64,000 bases of DNA from Sulfuricurvum sp. PD_MW2 (GTDB taxonomy: Bacteria; Campylobacterota; Campylobacteria; Campylobacterales; Sulfurimonadaceae): contig NZ_NSIU01000001.1 of NCBI RefSeq assembly GCF_002633015.1, positions 248,001 through 312,000 of the forward strand, written 5' to 3'. The notes beneath the pieces were generated by a model. It saw only the letters and a list, made by a program, of their open reading frames with translations. It ran no database searches and had not been told where the DNA came from. The translations under genes and the position numbers were made by a program. Position 1 is the first letter of the stretch. Each line of letters opens with the position of its first letter. Shown in pieces: positions 36,314-45,282 of this stretch.

Positions 36314-37656
36314 AGTTAACCGATTGCACCGCAACCGAATTATTAGAACTGTTGAAGTCGTCCGCTGCGACACCCAAAGAGATTGCACAAAGCTGTATAG
36401 AGCGGATTCGTGAAGTTGATCCAGCCGTTAATGCCTGGGAGTATTTTGACGAAGCCGCAATTGAGGCGCAACTCGCTAAAATCAAAACGTATAACCTAGA
36501 CGATTATCCTCTCTACGGTATCCCTGTCGGTGTGAAGGACATCTATAACACCTTTGATATGCCTACCCAAATGGGTTCACTGTTATGGAAAGATTTTACT
36601 CCGGGAAATGATGCGCGGATGATCCATTATCTTCGCCGCTCCGGTGCAGTAATGCTCGGGAAAACGGTAACGGCCGAGTTTGCTGTCCATTATCAGGATA
36701 AAACACGCAATCCCCATGATCTTGCCCGATCACCGGGAACGTCATCGAGCGGTTCAGCCGTTGCAGTGGCGACAGGGATGGTTCCGGTTGCATTGGGAAG
36801 CCAAACGGCGGGTTCGATCAGCAGACCGGCAAGCTATTGCGGTATTTATGGGTTTAAGCCGACTTTTGGCGTATTACCTCGTATCGGTGTACTGAAAACA
36901 ACCGATTCTCTCGATACATTAGGTTTTTTTGCTCGAAGCGTGAGTGATTTGGATTTGATGTTTGAAGCGTCTCGTGTGCATGGAGAGAATTACGAGTTTG
37001 TTCACAAATATATCGATAACTATCAATCAATGCCCAATAAAACCTATCGTATCGGGATTGTCAAACATCCCAAATGGAACGAAGCATCGCCATATGCCAA
37101 AGAACAATTTTCCAAGTGGTGTGAAAAACTGCAAGATTCAAGATTAGTGATCGAAGAAACAACTCTTCCATCATTCTGTGATACGGTTCATGCTACGCAT
37201 CAGACGATATACGATAAATCTCTTGCCTATTATTTTAAAGAAGAGTATGCGAAACATGAGCTTATGAGTCCTATTTTCTACGATATTATTCAAGAAGGGC
37301 TGAATATATCAAAAGAAGAGTATCAAGAAGCTCTGGATAAACAATCTCATGAGACACGTGAATTTGATCAGTGGCTGGAGTCATATGATCTTTTGATTAC
37401 TCTTGCTACTGCTGATGAAGCACCTATTGGATTGACGACACCCGATATACCCGATGCGAATTTGATATGGACCTATTTGGGATTGCCTATTGCTACACTT
37501 CCTGTATTAAAAGGGGTTAATGGTTTGCCGATAGGGGTCAGTGTTATCGCGCGTAAATACAACGACAAATTATTATTGGAATTTTTAGGCTATCTTCACA
37601 CACTCGCTTTGTTAAAAGATATTCAGCCGATTTCTCCAATTACAAAAGGACTTTAA
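36310..37656 (+). CDS. Amidase-signature family enzyme (GatA-like)
   Basis: The 448-residue amidase has the full Ser-Ser-Lys triad: Lys76 in GIPVGVKDIYN, the cis-Ser near 145 in PGTSSSGSA, and the nucleophilic Ser169 in GSQTAGSIS. The glycine-rich signature is slightly changed (PGTSSSGSA instead of PGGSSGGSA). It overlaps the PseA-like gene start-to-stop (ATGA) and abuts maf. No gatB or gatC is nearby, so it is not the tRNA amidotransferase. It may release ammonia for the PseA-like enzyme or hydrolyse an amide on the sugar; both are inference. Confidence 0.85.
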   Translation: MKLTDCTATELLELLKSSAATPKEIAQSCIERIREVDPAVNAWEYFDEAAIEAQLAKIKTYNLDDYPLYGIPVGVKDIYNTFDMPTQMGSLLWKDFTPGNDARMIHYLRRSGAVMLGKTVTAEFAVHYQDKTRNPHDLARSPGTSSSGSAVAVATGMVPVALGSQTAGSISRPASYCGIYGFKPTFGVLPRIGVLKTTDSLDTLGFFARSVSDLDLMFEASRVHGENYEFVHKYIDNYQSMPNKTYRIGIVKHPKWNEASPYAKEQFSKWCEKLQDSRLVIEETTLPSFCDTVHATHQTIYDKSLAYYFKEEYAKHELMSPIFYDIIQEGLNISKEEYQEALDKQSHETREFDQWLESYDLLITLATADEAPIGLTTPDIPDANLIWTYLGLPIATLPVLKGVNGLPIGVSVIARKYNDKLLLEFLGYLHTLALLKDIQPISPITKGL

Positions 37657-39608
37657 TGAGTGACGCTACAACCTCTTTGCATCCGGTTTTTGAAAAAAAC
37701 CTTCAAGCACTTTTCCAGAAAAACGCCTATCTCGCGACCGATTTGTTTAAAATAGAGGGAAATACACGTTTTGAGGTTTATCAGGGGAAAGATTCAGTCG
37801 ATATCAATCTCTACGATACCGAAAAGGAAAAAGTTTTTTACAACACGCCGGTTCAAGATACTGTTGAATTTATAGAGAATTCACGAAAAGATTATTTGAT
37901 CCCCTATCGGTATTTTTTTGGTATGGGGAATGGGATCATTATTCAAATGCTTCTGAAAGATCCGCAAATCCAACGTATCATTGTGATTGAGCCTAACCTG
38001 GAAGTATTGTATATTATTCTACACATGTTGGATTTTTCAGAGACGATTTTAAACAATCGCTTGTTTATCGAATCGTATCAACAGTTTAATTACCCTAAAG
38101 CCGACTATTTTCTAACCAGCTCCCAATCGCAATTTTACGCTAAATTATTTGAATTGGAAACCACTTCGCCATATTACGACGAGTACTATTCAGGCGAGAT
38201 GAAAGAGATCGTCTCTATCATGGCAAAAGCGTTTGAATCAACTATTCTAGGATACGGTAACTGTGCAATCGATTCTTTGATGGGAATTGAACATCATGTG
38301 AAAAATTTACCGGCTATGGTGAAGGGGCCAAAAATTATTGATTTGACGAAACAAAAACATCCGGATATTGCTATCGTTGTTTCAACCGGTCCGAGTCTTA
38401 CAAAACAGATTCCAGTACTCAAAAAAATTCAAGATTACGTAACGATTATTTGTGTCGATGCAAGTTTTCCGATTCTAGAAAAACACGGGATAAAACCGGA
38501 TTTTGTGACCGTCCTTGAACGAATCCCCGAAACGGCTAATTTTTTTAAAAATAATGCCAAAGAGTTTCAAGACGATGTGATTTTTGTATGTGTGTCGATT
38601 GTTCATGAGGATATTCTAAAAGCAGTTCGTGGTGGGACTATGGTACTTCAAATGCGTCCACATGATTATACAAAATATTTTGGTTTCGATGATTACGGGT
38701 ATCTTGGTTCAGGGATGAGTGCTGCTAACCTTGCACATGAATTGGGAATGGGGCTTAAATTTAAAAATATTGTTTTAATCGGGCAAGATCTGGCTTTTGG
38801 GGATGATAATACATCGCATGCCAACGATCACACGTTTGGCGTAAATGAAGAGGACTCGAGTAAACATGATTTTTATGTAGAGAGATATGGGGGTAATGGA
38901 GAGATCCGCACTACCCATTACTGGATGATGTTTAAAAATCATTTTGAACAGGCGATTGCGAGACAAGAGGGCGATCAAAAGACCATTAATGCAACGGAAG
39001 GGGGAGCGAGAATCCCAGGTGCGGTCGAAATGCCGTTTAGTGAAGTGGCAGAAACGTTGGTAGATTATAGTCGTCCAAAAGATCGCTTTTCCCTCAATCC
39101 TACTCCTGAAGAAGAAGCTAAAAAACATATCGATACCATTGTGGATAAGATCAATTTTTGGCTCGCAGATTCGATTGAAAAGCAGGAATTGATCGAGACT
39201 ATTTTTCTGGAAGTACAAAAAGCGTGTGAACGATTTGTCCGATATAATCAGGAAAATCAGTTAGATAAAATTACGATGAAAGAGTTAACTGAATTGACAG
39301 AACGGATTGATGAGGTTAAATCTTTAACGGAAAATGAACTTTTTATGCAGCTTTATTTTCAAATCCTTCAATCCTCTTTGCTTCATTATGAATTGGACTT
39401 TTCAGTTATTCAAGCCAAAGTAGTGAAAGATGAAGATGAGAAAAAAGCAAAATTGCTTGAATGGGTTATGGCCCACCGTTATTGGTTGTTTTCGTTTGCC
39501 GGACAAATCAATGCAGAGCGAGAAGTGATTCAAAGAGCGGTTATGACGTGGCCGGAAGAGATTCGTTCTAGAGTTCATTTTCCTGAAAAAAAATTGATCG
39601 AGGAATAA
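37656..39608 (+). CDS. maf: Motility accessory factor (Maf/DUF115), putative flagellin glycosyltransferase
   Basis: The 650-residue protein has an N-terminal helical segment with YFFGMGNGIIIQMLLKDPQIQRIIVIEPNLEVL (family motif pieces ~85-120), the central MAF/DUF115 domain (~205-400; IVVSTGPSLTKQIP, VCVDASFPILEKHGIKPDFVTVLERI, GQDLAFGDD) and a helical C-terminal part. Maf proteins transfer Pse or related sugars to flagellin Ser/Thr. Its start overlaps the amidase stop by one base, making it the last gene of the operon, ahead of the flagellins. Confidence 0.92.
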   Translation: MSDATTSLHPVFEKNLQALFQKNAYLATDLFKIEGNTRFEVYQGKDSVDINLYDTEKEKVFYNTPVQDTVEFIENSRKDYLIPYRYFFGMGNGIIIQMLLKDPQIQRIIVIEPNLEVLYIILHMLDFSETILNNRLFIESYQQFNYPKADYFLTSSQSQFYAKLFELETTSPYYDEYYSGEMKEIVSIMAKAFESTILGYGNCAIDSLMGIEHHVKNLPAMVKGPKIIDLTKQKHPDIAIVVSTGPSLTKQIPVLKKIQDYVTIICVDASFPILEKHGIKPDFVTVLERIPETANFFKNNAKEFQDDVIFVCVSIVHEDILKAVRGGTMVLQMRPHDYTKYFGFDDYGYLGSGMSAANLAHELGMGLKFKNIVLIGQDLAFGDDNTSHANDHTFGVNEEDSSKHDFYVERYGGNGEIRTTHYWMMFKNHFEQAIARQEGDQKTINATEGGARIPGAVEMPFSEVAETLVDYSRPKDRFSLNPTPEEEAKKHIDTIVDKINFWLADSIEKQELIETIFLEVQKACERFVRYNQENQLDKITMKELTELTERIDEVKSLTENELFMQLYFQILQSSLLHYELDFSVIQAKVVKDEDEKKAKLLEWVMAHRYWLFSFAGQINAEREVIQRAVMTWPEEIRSRVHFPEKKLIEE

Positions 39609-39703
39609 GGTATAGTGATCTAAAGATTGCTATGCCTTAGTGAAAATAGTATAGAATAATTGTATTTTTAGTCTGAAAGAAAAAGAATCATAAAAATACA
39701 TTG

Positions 39704-39721
39704 GGCAACCGATAGGTTGCC
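39704..39721 (-). terminator. Terminator of flagellin gene 1
   Basis: GGCAACC-TATC-GGTTGCC is a 7-bp stem. On the minus strand it is followed by a T-rich tract (TATTTTTAT), 13 bases beyond the flagellin stop. Confidence 0.75.
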
Positions 39722-39734
39722 AATGATGTTTTTA

Positions 39735-41216
39735 CTATTGTAGTAATTTCAATACGTTTTGTTGAACAGCATTCGCTTGGCTCATCGCGTATGAACCCGA
39801 TTGAGCAAGAATATTATACTTAGCAAATGTAGCTGATTCAGCGGCGAAGTCAACATCACGGATGTTAGATTCAGCAGCTTTCACGTTTACTTGAGTAACA
39901 GAGATATTATTAACGGTTGCGGTCAATTGATTTTGAACCGAACCGAGGTCTGAACGGATAGAGTCAAGCAATTTTTGAGCAGCCTCAGCGATGTTCATAA
40001 CCGCCATTGCCCCTTTAAGTGTCGTTACACCCGCTCCGATTCCTGAGGTTGCCGCAGTACTGGTACCGGCTGCAGAGTATACCCAGTTACCGATCGCAAG
40101 AGCTGCTGTCGATGTTGTACCGAACAATGTTGACGCAAGGTTCATTGTTGCACGATTTCCTCCGGATGAGAGCCCCGCACCATCATTTGCAGCACTAGAA
40201 ACAACGATTGCACGTGCATCCAAACGAGAAAGGGTCAATTTACCGTAGTTTCCGCCTTCAACGAATCCTGTAACGGAACCGGTTCCAGCTGATACATGTA
40301 TACCGCGGCCGTCATTTGATTTCAAGTGAAGTTGACCTTGAGTATCAATCGTAGCGGTAACACCGGTTTGTTCTTTGACGGCATTGATCGCATTGACCAA
40401 TACACCCTCTTTATCGTTTTGTGCGATTTGGCTGAAGTTACCTAAGTTAACACCGTTGATCGTAAGACCTGAGATATCGGTATTAGCTGCGATATTTCCT
40501 GACATTACAGTTTCAACTACATATGAAGCACGTACACCGGTTTGATCGGATGCATTGTTGATAACATCAGCAAGTTTACCGATACCGCTTCCTGCACTGT
40601 AGTCGATTGCAACTGCTTGGAGGGCAATACTTTTACCGTTTGCACTGAATGTCAATGTTGATGTACCGGCAGTTGACATACTAAGACCGGTATAGTAACT
40701 CACATTCCCGATTTTAGTACTTTGAGTAGCACCGATGCTTGCATCGATGGTTTGGTTTGAGTATGCACCGACTTGGAATTGTTTATTTGTAAATGAACCT
40801 GAAAGGAGGTTTTGACCATTATAGTTGGTTGTGTTGGCAATATTGTCCAAACCTTGGATAAGGCGAGAAATATCGGCTTGCAACGCTTTACGAGAATCAG
40901 CACTTTGACCGTCTTGAGCTGCTTGAGTTGCTTTTACCTTGATGGTTTCAAGAATTTTAAGCTGCTCATCCATCGCTTTGTCAGCGATTTGAACGATACC
41001 GATTGCATCGTTTGCATTGGAAACGGCTTGACCCAATGAACTTGATTGTGCACGAAGAGAGTCGGCAATCGCCATACCTGAAGCATCATCTGCCGCCGTA
41101 TTAATACGAAGACCAGAACTGAGTTTAGCCAATGAATTGTCCAAACTTCTATTGTTGCTTAATGATGCTGTATGCGCATTCATTGCCGCTACGTTAGTGT
41201 TAATTTTAAAACCCAT
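39735..41216 (-). CDS. fla: Flagellin, copy 1
   Basis: The 493-residue filament protein has conserved D0/D1 ends ([15 protein letters not shown]; final [14 protein letters not shown]) and a variable Ser/Thr/Gly-rich D2/D3 middle (~170-400), the usual glycosylation surface. It is the last of three tandem copies in transcription order. It differs from copies 2 and 3 in the C-terminal tail (LKLLQ versus LRLLQ) and in residues ~372-430 (for example [14 protein letters not shown]). Its central region is nearly identical to copy 3. No cysteine is present. Confidence 0.96.
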   Translation of the reverse strand: MGFKINTNVAAMNAHTASLSNNRSLDNSLAKLSSGLRINTAADDASGMAIADSLRAQSSSLGQAVSNANDAIGIVQIADKAMDEQLKILETIKVKATQAAQDGQSADSRKALQADISRLIQGLDNIANTTNYNGQNLLSGSFTNKQFQVGAYSNQTIDASIGATQSTKIGNVSYYTGLSMSTAGTSTLTFSANGKSIALQAVAIDYSAGSGIGKLADVINNASDQTGVRASYVVETVMSGNIAANTDISGLTINGVNLGNFSQIAQNDKEGVLVNAINAVKEQTGVTATIDTQGQLHLKSNDGRGIHVSAGTGSVTGFVEGGNYGKLTLSRLDARAIVVSSAANDGAGLSSGGNRATMNLASTLFGTTSTAALAIGNWVYSAAGTSTAATSGIGAGVTTLKGAMAVMNIAEAAQKLLDSIRSDLGSVQNQLTATVNNISVTQVNVKAAESNIRDVDFAAESATFAKYNILAQSGSYAMSQANAVQQNVLKLLQ

Positions 41217-41283
41217 GATAAATCCTTTTATCGCAAGAGCATTTCGCCCTTAAGTTGATTCAGCGTCCTTGCTGTTAGAATGT

Positions 41284-41310
41284 ATATCGGATACTTTAGA
41301 AAAAAGTTGA
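41284..41310 (-). promoter_or_regulatory. Sigma-28-type promoter of flagellin copy 1
   Basis: On the minus strand TCAA and TCCGATAT are separated by 15 bases. The -10 is near-perfect; the -35 differs from TAAA by one base. The site is identical to that of copy 2. Confidence 0.6.
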
Positions 41311-41359
41311 ATGGGTAAATAAACACGAGGATAGAGGATGATCTTAGAAAAGAGTATCA

Positions 41360-41377
41360 AGCAGCCAAAAGGCTGCT
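41360..41377 (-). terminator. Terminator hairpin of flagellin copy 2
   Basis: AGCAGCC-TTTT-GGCTGCT, a 7-bp stem just beyond the stop of copy 2, with a weak downstream T-rich stretch. The same hairpin follows copy 3 at 43011. Confidence 0.65.
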
Positions 41378-41391
41378 AGTTGAGATTGCTA

Positions 41392-42867
41392 CTATTGTAG
41401 CAAACGAAGCACGTTTTGTTGAACAGCATTCGCTTGGCTCATCGCGTATGAACCCGATTGAGCAAGAATATTATACTTAGCAAATGTAGCTGATTCAGCG
41501 GCGAAGTCAACATCACGGATGTTAGATTCAGCAGCTTTCACGTTTACTTGAGTAACAGAGATATTATTAACGGTTGCGGTCAATTGATTTTGAACCGAAC
41601 CGAGGTCTGAACGGATAGAGTCAAGCAATTTTTGAGCTGACTCAGCGATGTTCATAACTGCCATTGCCCCTTTAAGTGTTGTTACACCCGCACCCATTCC
41701 TGAGATAGCGGCTGTACTGGTACCGGCTGCAGAGTATGCCCAACCACCGATTGCTACGGCAGCTGTAGAACCAGTACCGAATAATGTTGACGCAAGATTC
41801 AAATTGACGCGGGTTGCTGTGGAAATACCGGAAGCATCGGTTGCAGCTCCGGAGACAACGATTGCACGTGCATCCAAACGAGAGAGAGTTAAGTGGCCAA
41901 AGTTACTGTTATCTGAGAATCCTGTAACCCCACCGTTTGCGGAGACAACGATACCGCGGCCGTCATTTGATTTCAAGTGGATTTGACCTTGAGTATCAAT
42001 CGTAGCGGTAACACCGGTTTGTTCTTTGACGGCATTGATCGCATTGACCAATACACCCTCTTTATCGTTTTGTGCCAAACCGCTGAAATTTCCGATTGTA
42101 ACACCATTAATGTTGAGAGATGAGATGTCTGCACCTGCGGTAATGTTACCAGACATTACGGTTTCAACGACGAACGATGCACGTACACCGGTTTGATCGG
42201 ATGCATTGTTGATAACATCAGCAAGTTTGCCGATACCGCTTCCTGCACTGTAGTCGATTGCAACTGCTTGAAGCGTGATGCTTTTACCGTTTGCACTGAA
42301 TGTCAATGTTGATGTACCGGCAGTTGACATACTGGCACCGGTAAAATAGTTGACATTTCCGATTTTAGTACTTTGAGTAGCACCGATGCTTGCATCGATG
42401 GTTTGGTTTGAGTATGCACCGACTTGGAATTGTTTATTTGTAAATGAACCTGAAAGGAGGTTTTGACCATTATAGTTGGTTGTGTTGGCAATATTGTCCA
42501 AACCTTGGATAAGGCGAGAAATATCGGCTTGCAACGCTTTACGAGAATCAGCACTTTGACCGTCTTGAGCTGCTTGAGTTGCTTTTACCTTGATGGTTTC
42601 AAGAATTTTAAGCTGCTCATCCATCGCTTTGTCAGCGATTTGAACGATACCGATTGCATCGTTTGCATTGGAAACGGCTTGACCCAATGAACTTGATTGT
42701 GCACGAAGAGAGTCGGCAATCGCCATACCTGAAGCATCATCTGCCGCCGTATTAATACGAAGACCAGAACTGAGTTTAGCCAATGAATTGTCCAAACTTC
42801 TATTGTTGCTTAATGATGCTGTATGCGCATTCATTGCCGCTACGTTAGTGTTAATTTTAAAACCCAT
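41392..42867 (-). CDS. fla: Flagellin, copy 2
   Basis: 491 residues, same ends as copy 1 but with its own central region: residues ~177-355 include NVNYFTGASMS, GNITAGADISSLNINGVTIGNFSGLAQ and GAATDASGISTATRVN. The last ~120 residues are nearly identical to those of copy 3, and the first ~170 are identical in all three. It thus supplied, or received, the 3' part of copy 3. Confidence 0.96.
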   Translation of the reverse strand: MGFKINTNVAAMNAHTASLSNNRSLDNSLAKLSSGLRINTAADDASGMAIADSLRAQSSSLGQAVSNANDAIGIVQIADKAMDEQLKILETIKVKATQAAQDGQSADSRKALQADISRLIQGLDNIANTTNYNGQNLLSGSFTNKQFQVGAYSNQTIDASIGATQSTKIGNVNYFTGASMSTAGTSTLTFSANGKSITLQAVAIDYSAGSGIGKLADVINNASDQTGVRASFVVETVMSGNITAGADISSLNINGVTIGNFSGLAQNDKEGVLVNAINAVKEQTGVTATIDTQGQIHLKSNDGRGIVVSANGGVTGFSDNSNFGHLTLSRLDARAIVVSGAATDASGISTATRVNLNLASTLFGTGSTAAVAIGGWAYSAAGTSTAAISGMGAGVTTLKGAMAVMNIAESAQKLLDSIRSDLGSVQNQLTATVNNISVTQVNVKAAESNIRDVDFAAESATFAKYNILAQSGSYAMSQANAVQQNVLRLLQ

Positions 42868-42934
42868 GATAAATCCTTTTATCGCAAGAGCATTTCGCCC
42901 TTAAGTTGATTCAGCGTCCTTGCTGTTAGAATGT

Positions 42935-42961
42935 ATATCGGATACTTTAGAAAAAAGTTGA
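42935..42961 (-). promoter_or_regulatory. Sigma-28-type promoter of flagellin copy 2
   Basis: Minus strand TCAA-N15-TCCGATAT, identical to the copy 1 promoter. The whole upstream region is a repeat of the one ahead of copy 1. Confidence 0.6.
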
Positions 42962-43010
42962 ATGGGTAAATAAACACGAGGATAGAGGATGATCTTAGAA
43001 AAGAGTATCA

Positions 43011-43028
43011 AGCAGCCAAAAGGCTGCT
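43011..43028 (-). terminator. Terminator hairpin of flagellin copy 3
   Basis: AGCAGCC-TTTT-GGCTGCT beyond the stop of copy 3, identical to the hairpin at 41360. Confidence 0.65.
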
Positions 43029-43042
43029 AGTTGAGATTGCTA

Positions 43043-44524
43043 CTATTGTAGCAAACGAAGCACGTTTTGTTGAACAGCATTCGCTTGGCTCATCGCGTAT
43101 GAACCCGATTGAGCAAGAATATTATACTTAGCAAATGTAGCTGATTCAGCGGCGAAGTCAACATCACGGATGTTAGATTCAGCAGCTTTCACGTTTACTT
43201 GAGTAACAGAGATATTATTAACGGTTGCGGTCAATTGATTTTGAACCGAACCGAGGTCTGAACGGATAGAGTCAAGCAATTTTTGAGCTGACTCAGCGAT
43301 GTTCATAACTGCCATTGCCCCTTTAAGTGTTGTTACACCCGCACCCATTCCTGAGATAGCGGCTGTACTGGTACCGGCTGCAGAGTATGCCCAACCACCG
43401 ATTGCTACGGCAACTGTTGAACCAGTACCGAACAATGTTGACGCAAGGTTCATATTTGCACGATTTCCTCCGGATGAGAGCCCCGCACCATCATTTGCAG
43501 CACTAGAAACAACGATTGCACGTGCATCCAAACGAGAAAGGGTCAATTTACCGTAGTTTCCGCCTTCAACGAATCCTGTAACGGAACCGGTTCCAGCTGA
43601 TACATGTATACCGCGGCCGTCATTTGATTTCAAGTGAAGTTGACCTTGAGTATCAATCGTAGCGGTAACACCGGTTTGTTCTTTGACGGCATTGATCGCA
43701 TTGACCAATACACCCTCTTTATCGTTTTGTGCGATTTGGCTGAAGTTACCTAAGTTAACACCGTTGATCGTAAGACCTGAGATATCGGTATTAGCTGCGA
43801 TATTTCCTGACATTACAGTTTCAACTACATATGAAGCACGTACACCGGTTTGATCGGATGCATTGTTGATAACATCAGCAAGTTTACCGATACCGCTTCC
43901 TGCACTGTAGTCGATTGCAACTGCTTGGAGGGCAATACTTTTACCGTTTGCACTGAATGTCAATGTTGATGTACCGGCAGTTGACATACTAAGACCGGTA
44001 TAGTAACTCACATTCCCGATTTTAGTACTTTGAGTAGCACCGATGCTTGCATCGATGGTTTGGTTTGAGTATGCACCGACTTGGAATTGTTTATTTGTAA
44101 ATGAACCTGAAAGGAGGTTTTGACCATTATAGTTGGTTGTGTTGGCAATATTGTCCAAACCTTGGATAAGGCGAGAAATATCGGCTTGCAACGCTTTACG
44201 AGAATCAGCACTTTGACCGTCTTGAGCTGCTTGAGTTGCTTTTACCTTGATGGTTTCAAGAATTTTAAGCTGCTCATCCATCGCTTTGTCAGCGATTTGA
44301 ACGATACCGATTGCATCGTTTGCATTGGAAACGGCTTGACCCAATGAACTTGATTGTGCACGAAGAGAGTCGGCAATCGCCATACCTGAAGCATCATCTG
44401 CCGCCGTATTAATACGAAGACCAGAACTGAGTTTAGCCAATGAATTGTCCAAACTTCTATTGTTGCTTAATGATGCTGTATGCGCATTCATTGCCGCTAC
44501 GTTAGTGTTAATTTTAAAACCCAT
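43043..44524 (-). CDS. fla: Flagellin, copy 3 (mosaic)
   Basis: 493 residues. The sequence equals copy 1 from the start to about residue 365 and equals copy 2 (with a few changes) from about residue 368 to the end, including the LRLLQ tail. The switch lies around 43415-43440. It has the best promoter of the three (perfect sigma-28 site at 44592), so it may be the major flagellin. Its chimeric make-up points to gene conversion or unequal crossing-over. Confidence 0.96.
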   Translation of the reverse strand: MGFKINTNVAAMNAHTASLSNNRSLDNSLAKLSSGLRINTAADDASGMAIADSLRAQSSSLGQAVSNANDAIGIVQIADKAMDEQLKILETIKVKATQAAQDGQSADSRKALQADISRLIQGLDNIANTTNYNGQNLLSGSFTNKQFQVGAYSNQTIDASIGATQSTKIGNVSYYTGLSMSTAGTSTLTFSANGKSIALQAVAIDYSAGSGIGKLADVINNASDQTGVRASYVVETVMSGNIAANTDISGLTINGVNLGNFSQIAQNDKEGVLVNAINAVKEQTGVTATIDTQGQLHLKSNDGRGIHVSAGTGSVTGFVEGGNYGKLTLSRLDARAIVVSSAANDGAGLSSGGNRANMNLASTLFGTGSTVAVAIGGWAYSAAGTSTAAISGMGAGVTTLKGAMAVMNIAESAQKLLDSIRSDLGSVQNQLTATVNNISVTQVNVKAAESNIRDVDFAAESATFAKYNILAQSGSYAMSQANAVQQNVLRLLQ

Positions 44525-44591
44525 GATAAATCCTTTTATCGCAAGAGCATTTCGCCCCTAAGTTGATTCAGCATCCCTGCTGATAAAGACT

Positions 44592-44618
44592 ATATCGGCC
44601 GCAGAATTGAAATCTTTA
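44592..44618 (-). promoter_or_regulatory. Sigma-28 promoter of flagellin copy 3
   Basis: On the minus strand TAAA (44615-44618), exactly 15 bases, then GCCGATAT (44592-44599), the textbook FliA site. It lies at the very 3' end of the preceding pilin-like gene. Confidence 0.85.
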
Positions 44619-44622
44619 ATGA

Positions 44623-45282
44623 TTAGGGAGAAATTTGAGTCCATTGTGAGGTTGAGGCATTGTACATATTTAAAGTGGCATTTGTATCACAATACCACAA
44701 AGTTCCGTTTAAAGGGGATGAAGGTGCGCTCGAAGAGATAATTGCACTATTATATCCACGTGTTTGTGTTGCGACTTCTGATCCATTGTAAAGCTTTAAA
44801 TGGTTGGTTTCTCCGATACCGATTTCAAGTAGAATATCATCTCCCTGCGCTGTTGCATCGGTTGAGAGGGTTTGTAATACTCCGTCTTCACCTTTACTGA
44901 TAAGACGGCCCAAGACGTTTGAATTGGGTGAAATGGAAGTTGAATTATTATCAGCATACGTTGCATTGGTGTTGTGCATTCCGAAATCAAAAGTACTGTA
45001 GAAAATATTACGGCCCCATGCATCTTTTCCAAGACCTATTGAGACAGGAACAGTATTGTCAGCGGCTTCTTTCAGTAATTCAAAATAGGCATCGTTATCA
45101 GGATTTGAAGCTTGATTTAACAAACGGCTCCGGATAACTTCCAGCATTGTTTTACTATTTTGCTGTTTTAGCGTATTCCCCTGAATAATAGTATAGTATC
45201 CCATTGTTGCCAAAACAGCTGCTAAAATTCCGGCCATAATGATAGAGATCATTACTTCAACGAGCATCATCCCTTTTCGCAT
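44623..45282 (-). CDS. Type IV pilin-like prepilin (minor pseudopilin)
   Basis: The 219-residue protein has a short leader ending in Gly4, then MMLVEVMISIIMAGILAAVLA with the conserved Glu at +5, the prepilin peptidase signature. The globular part includes VSIGLGKDAWGRNIFYSTFDFG and a repeated LNGTLWYCDTNATLNMY segment of the kind seen in phage-tail-like carbohydrate-binding tips. It follows the GspF-like gene directly and is the last gene of the secretion cluster. No prepilin peptidase gene is in the window. Confidence 0.82.
   Translation of the reverse strand: MRKGMMLVEVMISIIMAGILAAVLATMGYYTIIQGNTLKQQNSKTMLEVIRSRLLNQASNPDNDAYFELLKEAADNTVPVSIGLGKDAWGRNIFYSTFDFGMHNTNATYADNNSTSISPNSNVLGRLISKGEDGVLQTLSTDATAQGDDILLEIGIGETNHLKLYNGSEVATQTRGYNSAIISSSAPSSPLNGTLWYCDTNATLNMYNASTSQWTQISP

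Larger units (their letters stand above)
41219..41402. repeat. Direct repeat: flagellin intergenic unit (first copy)
   Basis: The segment between copies 1 and 2, including promoter, terminator hairpin and the last codons of copy 2, recurs with essentially no base changes at 42870-43053 between copies 2 and 3. Confidence 0.85.
42870..43053. repeat. Direct repeat: flagellin intergenic unit (second copy)
   Basis: Second occurrence of the intergenic unit described at 41219. With the coding parts it forms a ~1.65-kb tandem repeat. The region upstream of copy 3 (beyond ~44560) is different, marking the repeat edge. Confidence 0.85.

Noticed and set aside
36310-37656. Amidase as GatA of the tRNA-dependent amidotransferase
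   Set aside because: No gatB/gatC neighbours, changed glycine signature and operon position point to a different role.
40812-41039. A 75-residue frame opposite to each flagellin gene, conserved three times
   Set aside because: It is conserved only because the flagellin coding sequence beneath it is identical; no ribosome site or independent selection is visible.
39735-44524. Long direct repeats that could be an assembly duplication artefact
   Set aside because: The three copies differ at many positions in the middle domain and the promoter of copy 3 is different, so they are real paralogues. Copy number itself still depends on the assembly.
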